Assembly: GCA_035644155.1 (NCBI GenBank)
Contig: DASQPC010000010.1
Coordinates: forward strand, 1 to 6,901
Direction of reading: 5' to 3'
DNA from: DATIGJ01 sp035644155
GTDB lineage: Bacteria; Patescibacteriota; Microgenomatia; Levybacterales; UBA12049
DNA: 6,901 nucleotides
Below, one piece after another: positions 1 through 6,828 of the stretch. The first letter of the stretch is position 1. Each line of letters starts with the position of its first letter. A model generated the notes under the pieces. That model was not told the DNA's origin. It searched no databases and worked only from the letters and a program-made list of their open reading frames with translations. A program made the position numbers and the translations under genes.

Positions 1-141
1 CACTGATGCATATATTGCAAGCCTTGAAGACAAATTTAATGCTACTCCAAGAAAATGCTTGCAATACAAAACCCCGTATGAGATGATGCACAAACTTCAT
101 CGTGCAACTACCAAGTGATGCACTTCCACCTAGAATCTACG
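1..141 (+). mobile_element. Right end of an IS30-family insertion sequence (left part outside window)
   Basis: The end of an IS30-type transposase reading frame runs straight into a terminal repeat at about 115-141, and the transposase stop codon lies inside that repeat. On the complementary strand the outer edge reads GTAGATTCTAGGTGGAAG, which matches the GTAGATTC start typical of IS30 ends (known from the family). The exact last base (140 or 141) and the target duplication cannot be fixed because the other end is missing. A copy this close to a long gene-free tract suggests the tract has been disturbed by insertion, but that is inference. Confidence 0.75.
2..118 (+). CDS. IS30-family transposase, C-terminal fragment (5' end outside window)
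   Basis: The frame starting at base 2 stays open for 38 codons and stops at TGA 116-118. It contains RKCLQYKTPYEMMH, which corresponds to the conserved RPRKCLxYKTPYEVF signature at the C-terminal end of the DDE catalytic domain in IS30 transposases, just after the catalytic glutamate region. IS30 transposases are usually 300-400 residues, so roughly a tenth is visible. The enzyme cuts and joins the IS ends during transposition. The visible part shows no frameshift, but whether the whole gene is intact cannot be judged. The stop overlaps the IS terminal repeat, a common compact arrangement in this family. Confidence 0.85.
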   Translation, partial: TDAYIASLEDKFNATPRKCLQYKTPYEMMHKLHRATTK

Positions 142-821
142 AAACATGTCTTTTGAATCATTTAATCTTATAATAATATGCTGATGGATTTCAGTCTTGC
201 CGATTCTTTCTAGTATGAAAAAGGCATTATGCATTATAATAGTGTCACTCTTGTCTTCTAAGATTTTTTTTCTAAAAAGTGGTTTTCATCTTTTCAAATT
301 TCCAACATCACGCTTTTCAATAAATTTTCTTTTTTCATTTTTTTCTTTTCTATGTTTTTGTCTAACCTTTTTATTAAGACCGATTTGATAGGTCGATTGA
401 ACTCTATCACTTCATGTCTTTAGGTGATAATCTGCTCTTAATGATTACAATGAAATAGAAAGTCTACAACTATACTTTTAGATATTCCAAATAAGAAAAT
501 CTTAAAAGATAATTTATCTAGCAATAGTTTTCTTAAATCGCTTCATTGAGACAAAAAGGATTAAAGTCTTTTCGGGAAATAATTTATTTTTAAAATATCT
601 AGAAAATACAAGAAAACATTACTGCTTAAGCTCCAAGGAGCTATAGGGTATCAAAGTATATAAAATAACAACAATCTTATCAAAGCCAACAACAATAAAC
701 TATAAGCTTTTATAATCATTCTTATAGGTTCTGGCAACCTTGTTTAGTATTTTATCTAATTTTGATCTCTGTTTTTTTAAAGCCTGCTCCTTTTGCTTGT
801 TGATAGAGATTAATCATTTAT

Positions 822-853
822 AAAAAACTTGCTATGAAAAATCCTCTAGCAAG
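822..853 (-). terminator. Intrinsic terminator-like hairpin, minus strand
   Basis: Read on the minus strand, CTTGCTA (853-847) pairs perfectly with TAGCAAG (834-828) across a 12-nt loop, followed directly by six T (827-822). This is the form of a rho-independent terminator, although the stem is only 7 bp, moderately AT-rich, and the loop is large. No minus-strand coding region is seen upstream of it (higher coordinates), so the transcript it would end is unknown. Confidence 0.45.
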
Positions 854-998
854 ATAATTTATAACTAAAACTACAAGATTAATATAATTACCTAATTAGA
901 TATCGTTAATTTATTTTATAAGACTTAGCATATAAAAGCACTTACTGCTACTTATTGAGCGATTATTAAATTATTTTACTTATGATAACAGCATTGAC

Positions 999-1020
999 TT
1001 CCTCAAGGAGGAATTTTTTT
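999..1020 (+). terminator. Intrinsic terminator-like hairpin, plus strand
   Basis: TTCCTC (999-1004) pairs with GAGGAA (1008-1013) across a 3-nt AAG loop, followed by seven T (1014-1020). This is a short but compact stem with a clear U-tract on the plus strand only. It lies about 650 bases before the next gene and nearly 900 after the IS30 transposase stop. If real, it ends a non-coding or read-through transcript. A possible but weak promoter upstream is TTGCTA (829-834), an 18-base gap, then GATAAT (853-858). Confidence 0.5.
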
Positions 1021-1572
1021 GCTTTATTGGTAATCTATGAGGTTTTAAAAAGATAATAATTTGTTGATGCACACTATGTCAAAAATAGCTTAGAAGCGAA
1101 TATAAATGACTTATAAGAAGAATGCTACCGGATTTTCCACCTAGCATTTCCCTTGCTAGAAACATACTCTGCTAATCTAATTAATCACGCTGAGCTTAGA
1201 ATTAAATTGCCTATATATACAGCTTAAACGCATAGAAATCTATTCTATCATTAAGCCTTGACCAGTGCTAAGTGCAATCTACGCTTTTAATCCGAAGCTA
1301 AAGCAAAACAACTATTAGAGGCATAAAACAACCTCTCAATAAACGATTATAAAATCCCATATTATGATACTTCTCTTCTTTTGAAACAATTTCCCTCTCT
1401 GTCTTTCGATAAATCACAAATTGAGGCTAAATCTCTCTTCATTTTCCCTTATTTTTCGTAAACAATTCCAATCTTACAAACAGAGATGCTCGATTTATTC
1501 TTTTTATTTACTTTTCATAACTTTCATTGAACATCAAAAGCTGTCAAAAGAGCACAGTTTCCTTTTTCATTA

Positions 1573-1601
1573 TTGACATGACTTTTCATTGAGTCTATTC
1601 T
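1573..1601 (+). promoter_or_regulatory. Distal sigma70-type promoter of the giant surface-protein gene
   Basis: A perfect -35 box TTGACA (1573-1578) is followed after 17 bases by TATTCT (1596-1601), a 4/6 match to the -10 consensus. Transcription would start near 1608 and give a leader of about 68 bases before the ATG at 1676. Perfect -35 and ideal spacing make this credible. It would act together with the proximal promoter at 1613-1641. Confidence 0.5.
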
Positions 1602-1612
1602 TGTAATGAGGC

Positions 1613-1641
1613 TTCAGAATAATCGGTATAATCAGTATAAT
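1613..1641 (+). promoter_or_regulatory. Proximal sigma70-type promoter with duplicated TATAAT
   Basis: TTCAGA (1613-1618, 4/6 match to -35) lies exactly 17 bases before a perfect TATAAT (1636-1641). A second perfect TATAAT sits nine bases earlier (1627-1632) as part of a short direct repeat, GGTATAATCAGTATAAT. Start of transcription near 1648 would give a leader of about 28 bases. No Shine-Dalgarno sequence is visible in front of the ATG; the nearest GAGG (1645-1648) is too far away. Confidence 0.45.
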
Positions 1642-1675
1642 TTCGAGGCTAGAAAATAACCTGAGCTTTTAAGTT

Positions 1676-4600
1676 ATGGAAATACTAAATCTTTTTAAAT
1701 CAAATTTACTACAAGACAAAAAATACCCCAGTAAAATTACTGTGAAAAACTACCTCACTGATGTCAGAAAATTTATTCATTGGTTTGAAGCTTATTTTAA
1801 AATGCAATTCGCTCCAAGTCACCTAACTAAAGCAGTTATAGAAACATACACACTTGAACTGACCAGACATAAGCTTAATCCTGAACAAATTCCTGCTGCC
1901 AGATCTGTAAAAAGATATCTTTCATCGCTTAAAAAATTCTCTACTTTTCTGAAAAATAAAGACTTTATTCAACAGGATCCTTTTCTGCGTATCATAAACC
2001 AAAAAGACGCACACAAAGATGAGGCTCACCTCAAAGAATTTTATAACTATCTCTTCCTCTCTCACGCAAGCCCAGTAACGATAAAAAATTATATGATGGA
2101 TGTTCGTCAGTTTATCAAATGGGCACAAGAAGTTACAATAACTGACGCCTCAGATCAACCTACTCACTTATTAAGCAGAGTAACGAGTTTTTTGCTAGAA
2201 GAATATCAAAAAAGACTTTTTTATGAAGCTAAATTCTCTGCGGTTTCGGTAAATAGGAAGCTGTCTTCGCTACGTAAGTACTTCTATTGGGCTGAAAAAG
2301 AAGGCTTTATCAATAAACCTCCTGTTATTAATCAACTCCATATAGTCTCCGATAAAAATCCTAAGGCTAATTCTATCACTGAAGATAACCAAGTGCTTGA
2401 AGAAACTCAATCTCTAAGCAATATTCGATTTAAATCTGAAGAGAAAAAAGTATCAAACTATTCTTCATTCCCTCCCTTCAGACTTACTCAAAAAATAACT
2501 CGTCTTAGCATCAAAGGATTTGATTTGCTAATCTTATTTCCTATAGTATCATCGCTTTTAGCCATAAAGTATAATTTTTGGAAGCTTACAGGAAGACAAG
2601 TTTTTATACCGATAGAAAAAGCGGTAAAGCTAACTACAGAAACACTTGTTGCCAAACAAGTCAATCAAGCAGCGATTGAAAACTTCATAACCAATATACC
2701 AAAAACATCTGTTTCCCTACCACATAACTTTCCTAAAGCTGTCTACGCACCGCTTAAAATCTCAACAAGAAATCTGTCATTCTTCGATAAAATCCTTCAC
2801 CACCTTCGCCATACAAGACCAGAATGGTATAGAAAATATCATCGATATGCCTTTGTGCATTATCTCCATTTTGCCGTATTCTTAATCTACGCAGTAGTTG
2901 TTGGCTTAACAGTCTATCAGGCAATTGCTCAGTCACCACACTTCCAAGCACCTGTGCTTGCATCTCTGCCAGCATCTCCGCCCCGGCTCCTTGCTTTTCA
3001 AGGCAAAATTAATGATACTTTTGATACACCAATAACCGCAGAAAAATCTCTGCGGTTTAGTCTTTATAATAATGCAATCGCCACAGGCTCGTCACTCCTT
3101 TGGCAAGAGACACAGATGATAAAACCTGATCAAAATGGCAACTTTGCTACTTATCTGGGGAAAAATATTCCTCTCTATCAAAGTCTTTTAAATGATAATC
3201 CTAATCTGTTCTTAGGTATCACGATTGGCAATGATTCTGAGCTTCAGCCACGACAACAACTAGCAACAGTGATCAAGGCACAAGATAGCAACAAAGTCGA
3301 TGGGCTTAGTCCTATCACCCAAGAGAATTCAGGCACAAATAATGTCCTTCTTGCGTTAGACTCCTCGGGAAACCTAACGATTGGTGGGTCTGCGTCGCCA
3401 AAATTTGAAGCTACAGGGGGAAGATTCACTCTTTCAGGACAAACCTTAACGCTTACGACAACCGAAGGATCTAATACAAACATCGAACTTTCGCCTTCTG
3501 GTGCGGGAATTATTGATCTTCAAAAACCTATTCAAAATACAACAAACTATAACAATATTGCTGGTGTTCATGGAGCGGTAGAATTTGATGATTCAGTAGG
3601 CATTCTAGCGACATCAAGTGGTCAATCAGCCCTTATTATCAATCAAAATTCAACGGGTGATTTGATTAGCGCATCGACGAGTGGCATTGCTAAATTCAGT
3701 ATTTCCAATAATGGTACAGGCACCTTTACTGGAGACCTATCGGTAAACGGGAATAATTTTACAACAACAAGTACAACTTTCAATCTTATAAACAGCAACG
3801 CAATCAATCTCAATATTGGTGGAAGCGCCACAGCAATTTCAATTGGAGCACCAAGTGGTATAACATCGATTAATAATAGCCTCATTGTCCGAGGAATTAG
3901 CACACTACAGGGTGCTGTAAATAGCAATGGTCTCATTACGGTAAACGGCGGCTTGACTGTCCCTCAAGGAAAAGCGCTAACTCTCTCTGGCTTTAGTCAA
4001 GGCGCGATCCCCTTCCTTGATAATAATAAACAACTTACCCAAGATCCAGGAAACTTTTTCTGGGATGCAAACAAGAGAAGACTTGGTTTGGGAACAACAA
4101 CACCAAGCTATCGACTCGACATTCAAGATGATCAAAATAGCACATATGTTTCGCAAATATATAATAATGATACAGGCCTTGATGCTGATGGTCTTAATAT
4201 CAAACTCGGCGCGACAACACCATCGACCAATAATAGTTTTATTACCTTTTCAAACGGCGATGGATTGGTGCTGGGCAAGATTACGGGCAATGGCAGCAGC
4301 AGCGGCCCTAACAATATTGTTTATAACACCTCAGGCGCAGACTACGCTGAATACTATAAAAAAGCAGATACCTCTGAAACATTTGAGCAGGGAGATAGTG
4401 TATGTATTAATGAATCAGGCGTAACCAAATGCACTGGAAATAATAAAATCCTTGGCGTAGTTTCAACGACAGCTGGTTTTGTTGGAGCTGGTAACCACGA
4501 TAAAGACCCAAACTATGTTCTTGTTGGTATCACCGGACAATTGCCAGTTAAAGTCGCCTCAGAGAGTGGAATAATTAAAGCAGGTGACGCATTAACCGTC

Positions 4601-6040
4601 TCTCCTACCTCAGGAAGTGTAATAAAAGCAACAAGTCCTGGAATGATTATCGGAAGAGCGCTTGAAGGCTATCAAAATAATACAAAAGATCACCAAAAGA
4701 TTCTTACTGCTATTACTATAACTTGGTATGACCCTTCCGTTGAACTGACTCAAGCAGGAGAATTAAATATTCCCGACCACGCTCAAACAGCATCTCTCAC
4801 GAGCAATACTCTTCAGCTAGCAGATATCCTGGGCACTATTAGCATTGGCGGACAAACAGTTAAGGACTATATATATAGTATAGTCGTAGAGGCTGTGAAG
4901 CAAACTGAAGATTCACTCTTGACTCAGAAGATTGTCTCTCCCCTTGCCCAAACTAATAGAATCGCAACAAATATCATAAGTCCATTAAGCTCTGATTCAG
5001 AAATTGCAATAAAGCTTAATAAAAATTTCTTAACAATTCATAGTGATAAAAATGCAAGTAGCGCTGCTGTTGCTACGATTGATAATCAAGGCAATGCAAG
5101 CTTTAGCGGAACGCTTCGAGCCAAAAAAATTATTGCTGATGATATCGAAGGGCTTACTACGGCAAGTGCGTCAGCAAATTTTATAACAAACATTACCAAT
5201 GTATATACTACTACTGCAACTCCAAGCGCAACAGCCACACAAGCAGCAAACGATCAGACTACAGATCTTGCCTCACAGCAAGCTACAAACTCCGCTGGAT
5301 CAAATCTTACAGCGGAATTTGGCAGGTTTAATCAAGGCATTATCGCACTTGGAGCAAGCAGTCTCACTGACGTCTCTATAGAAGACCAGCTGCATGTTGG
5401 CAGTAGCATGACATTTATTAATAATAGTATCAATACGATTGGAGCGGATTTGGCTCTGCAGCCACTTCGCCAAGGTAATCTCTCTATCATGGGAGATTTA
5501 GTAACAATCGATACGCAAGGCAATCTCTCAATCAAAGGCACTGCAAGCTTTGCTAAAGATGTGACTATTAACGGCAAACTGGCTGTGAACGTGATTGCTC
5601 CTGTCACCGATCAGGATTTGCTTTTTCAACTAGGCGAAACTAATAAGAAGCAAGAAAACAAATTTCAAGTCCGTAATGGTCAACAAAAAGATATTTTCTC
5701 CATAAACCAACTTGGCGATGTTATTGCCTCAGGCACAGCAAATTTCCAAAATGTTGCTGCTAATGCGTTTACTATTATTCGCGGAGCGCAAGCAGATACC
5801 TCGTTTACCCAAACAATAGCAAGCGGTTCTGCCGGTCTTGGAACGATTATAGCCAATGAAACAGAACGAACTATTGTCAGTCCTTATGTCAAACCAGACT
5901 CGCTGATTTATATTTCTCCAACCTCTAACACACAGGGCATCACTCCCTACATTGCACGCCAGACAACGCATTCTTTTACCGTTGCTCTCCCTTCAGCAGT
6001 CACAAGAAATATTACTTTTAATTGGTGGATCATCAATTGA
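1676..6040 (+). CDS. Giant membrane-anchored surface fibre protein with duplicated recombinase SAM-like DNA-binding domains
   Basis: 1454 residues. An in-frame TAA (1670-1672) just upstream fixes ATG 1676 as the first start; the gene ends TGA TAA. Residues about 1-108 and 117-218 are two copies of the N-terminal SAM-like core-binding domain of XerC/D-type recombinases (TVKNYLTDVRKFIHWF and TIKNYMMDVRQFIKWA; later YLSSLKKFSTFL and KLSSLRKYFYWA). No recognisable catalytic domain follows. Residues 219-396 form a basic linker with a hydrophobic stretch at 282-297, and 398-417 is a clear membrane helix. Outside: a beta domain at 436-533 (FQGKIND, LRFSLYN, LLWQETQ, PRQQLATV) as found at the start of many secreted fibre proteins; fibre repeats to about 880, including LGLGTTTPSYRLDI; a Peptidase_G2-like module at 881-1015 (SGADYAEYY, GQLPVKV, AGDALTVS); an S/T/A/Q-rich linker at 1178-1210; more fibre repeats; and a C-terminal cap ending FNWWIIN. 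The only cysteines are C910 and C919. Likely a surface adhesin or appendage, role unproven. If 282-297 also spans the membrane, topology would need revising. Confidence 0.85.
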   Translation: MEILNLFKSNLLQDKKYPSKITVKNYLTDVRKFIHWFEAYFKMQFAPSHLTKAVIETYTLELTRHKLNPEQIPAARSVKRYLSSLKKFSTFLKNKDFIQQDPFLRIINQKDAHKDEAHLKEFYNYLFLSHASPVTIKNYMMDVRQFIKWAQEVTITDASDQPTHLLSRVTSFLLEEYQKRLFYEAKFSAVSVNRKLSSLRKYFYWAEKEGFINKPPVINQLHIVSDKNPKANSITEDNQVLEETQSLSNIRFKSEEKKVSNYSSFPPFRLTQKITRLSIKGFDLLILFPIVSSLLAIKYNFWKLTGRQVFIPIEKAVKLTTETLVAKQVNQAAIENFITNIPKTSVSLPHNFPKAVYAPLKISTRNLSFFDKILHHLRHTRPEWYRKYHRYAFVHYLHFAVFLIYAVVVGLTVYQAIAQSPHFQAPVLASLPASPPRLLAFQGKINDTFDTPITAEKSLRFSLYNNAIATGSSLLWQETQMIKPDQNGNFATYLGKNIPLYQSLLNDNPNLFLGITIGNDSELQPRQQLATVIKAQDSNKVDGLSPITQENSGTNNVLLALDSSGNLTIGGSASPKFEATGGRFTLSGQTLTLTTTEGSNTNIELSPSGAGIIDLQKPIQNTTNYNNIAGVHGAVEFDDSVGILATSSGQSALIINQNSTGDLISASTSGIAKFSISNNGTGTFTGDLSVNGNNFTTTSTTFNLINSNAINLNIGGSATAISIGAPSGITSINNSLIVRGISTLQGAVNSNGLITVNGGLTVPQGKALTLSGFSQGAIPFLDNNKQLTQDPGNFFWDANKRRLGLGTTTPSYRLDIQDDQNSTYVSQIYNNDTGLDADGLNIKLGATTPSTNNSFITFSNGDGLVLGKITGNGSSSGPNNIVYNTSGADYAEYYKKADTSETFEQGDSVCINESGVTKCTGNNKILGVVSTTAGFVGAGNHDKDPNYVLVGITGQLPVKVASESGIIKAGDALTVSPTSGSVIKATSPGMIIGRALEGYQNNTKDHQKILTAITITWYDPSVELTQAGELNIPDHAQTASLTSNTLQLADILGTISIGGQTVKDYIYSIVVEAVKQTEDSLLTQKIVSPLAQTNRIATNIISPLSSDSEIAIKLNKNFLTIHSDKNASSAAVATIDNQGNASFSGTLRAKKIIADDIEGLTTASASANFITNITNVYTTTATPSATATQAANDQTTDLASQQATNSAGSNLTAEFGRFNQGIIALGASSLTDVSIEDQLHVGSSMTFINNSINTIGADLALQPLRQGNLSIMGDLVTIDTQGNLSIKGTASFAKDVTINGKLAVNVIAPVTDQDLLFQLGETNKKQENKFQVRNGQQKDIFSINQLGDVIASGTANFQNVAANAFTIIRGAQADTSFTQTIASGSAGLGTIIANETERTIVSPYVKPDSLIYISPTSNTQGITPYIARQTTHSFTVALPSAVTRNITFNWWIIN

Positions 6041-6171
6041 TAAATCTTCTTGTAGTCTTTTTATACTTTAACGAACACATAGATATATTTATAAGATTTC
6101 ATCCACTTTACAATTTATTTTCCATTTGTAATTCTAGAAATAGTAACCTATTTGCCATAGGTATTATTCTT

Positions 6172-6753
6172 ATGAAAAAGCAATTTAGTATGCTTACTCG
6201 TCTTACACTTAGTTGCATACTTTTTCTCTTGATGCTTTTGTGCGTTTGGCATAGTAATAAGCACCTTGCGGCAACAACGCCATTAGCTACTCCTCTTACG
6301 TATCTAAAACCGAGTGGATGGTATTATATTCTCGATGCAACCAGAGCCAATACATTTATCTCTCAAGCAGGTAATCGCTCAGGACAATTTGGCCTTAAAT
6401 TTGTTGGGGGTGGAAGCGGTAATTTTGGTATTATGCAACCAGATCTCAAAACAGTCCCAGGAAGAACGTATACCTTCTCTGCATATATCAGGGTAGTTAA
6501 TGCCCCATCTGTTACTGTTCGACTTGGCTTTTGGAATGAATATCTCAATCAGGAAGGAGAAATCAAAAATAGTAATTTCTCCGGAACACAAGATTGGACA
6601 CGGATCAGTCTCACGACAACCACACCCGGACTCATCACCGACCCCAAGAATGAATTTCCCCTTTTAGAAATTGTAGGCCTCACCACAGGAACAGTCTATG
6701 TTAATAGTATACAATTGCATACTTCTGTTATAAAAAATGTCGGAGTGGATTAG
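6172..6753 (+). CDS. Secreted or membrane-anchored protein with carbohydrate-binding-like beta-sandwich
   Basis: 193 residues from ATG 6172, stop TAG. The frame is open further upstream to 6022, but that extension overlaps the previous gene and reads as unlikely hydrophobic sequence, whereas MKKQF at 6172 begins a textbook export signal. Residues about 7-27 are the hydrophobic core, and cleavage is plausible after the LAA near residue 34. No clean lipobox is present. Residues about 42-188 look like a CBM_4_9-type jelly roll: GWYYILDATRANTF, SGQFGLKFVGG, PGRTYTFSAYIRVV, DWTRISLTTTTP and VYVNSIQLHT follow the usual strand order. Such domains bind glycans or act as structural modules in surface proteins; the ligand is unknown. 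It lies 131 bases after the giant fibre gene on the same strand. A weak AGG at 6159-6161 is the only ribosome-site hint. TTGATA (6037-6042), a 19-base gap, then TATACT (6062-6067) is a poor candidate promoter. Co-transcription with the fibre gene is equally possible. Confidence 0.75.
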   Translation: MKKQFSMLTRLTLSCILFLLMLLCVWHSNKHLAATTPLATPLTYLKPSGWYYILDATRANTFISQAGNRSGQFGLKFVGGGSGNFGIMQPDLKTVPGRTYTFSAYIRVVNAPSVTVRLGFWNEYLNQEGEIKNSNFSGTQDWTRISLTTTTPGLITDPKNEFPLLEIVGLTTGTVYVNSIQLHTSVIKNVGVD

Positions 6754-6784
6754 TGGATTAATAACTAAATACCACATCTTATTC

Positions 6785-6813
6785 TTGACATTTGATTGTC
6801 AGATTGTTAGAGT
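6785..6813 (+). promoter_or_regulatory. Extended -10 sigma70-type promoter before the last gene
   Basis: Perfect TTGACA (6785-6790), 17-base spacer, TAGAGT (6808-6813, 4/6), with TG at 6805-6806 giving an extended -10 element. Transcription would begin near 6820, only about nine bases before the ATG at 6829, so the message would be nearly leaderless. A small inverted repeat, TGACA (6786-6790) and TGTCA (6797-6801), overlaps the -35 box and could be an operator half-site pair, though five bases is too short to be sure. Confidence 0.55.
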
Positions 6814-6828
6814 TTTATTATTGCCCAT

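Larger units (their letters stand above)
142..1675. other. Long AT-rich tract without a supportable gene
   Basis: About 1.5 kb between the IS30 end and the giant surface-protein gene. Stop codons are dense in all frames and no tRNA, rRNA, tmRNA, RNase P RNA or SRP RNA signature was recognised. It is visibly richer in A and T than the flanking genes, with long T or A runs (for example 265-360). It does hold hairpins: 700-727, 726-740, 822-853, 999-1013 and 1141-1159. Two of these (822-853 minus, 999-1020 plus) have the T-tails of intrinsic terminators. Possible explanations are decayed genes, an unrecognised non-coding RNA, or a long regulatory leader. None can be chosen from sequence alone. 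Confidence 0.7.

Noticed and set aside
197..388. 63-codon plus-strand frame beginning MPILSSMKKALC, hydrophobic
   Set aside because: It lies in a T-rich low-complexity stretch that yields F, L and S codons by composition alone, with no ribosome-binding sequence, no convincing promoter and no family resemblance.
629..642. Palindrome AGCTCCAAGGAGCT
   Set aside because: Five to six pairs with no T-tail on either strand and no neighbouring gene; not enough for a terminator or operator call.
518..1159. Seven-mer CTAGCAA or its complement at 518, 846 and 1153
   Set aside because: Short and unevenly spaced; the copies at 846 and 1153 are parts of separate hairpins. No array or iteron spacing.
1676..2335. 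Annotation of the N-terminus as an active XerC/XerD recombinase
   Set aside because: Only the N-terminal core-binding domain is present, twice; no recognisable catalytic R...HxxR...Y domain follows, apart from one isolated HHLRHT string.
4017..4424. 135-codon plus-strand frame inside the giant gene
   Set aside because: It is a different-frame shadow of the fibre coding sequence; its protein has no domain-like pattern while the main frame matches known fibre modules.
6022..6171. Upstream extension of the 193-residue gene, starting at ATG 6022
   Set aside because: It overlaps the end of the previous gene and would put 50 odd residues before a textbook signal peptide; ATG 6172 is the better start.
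6753..6775. Possible terminator hairpin GTGGATT with AATACCAC after the 193-residue gene
   Set aside because: The stem needs a bulge, is AT-rich past four pairs, and the following sequence lacks a T-run.
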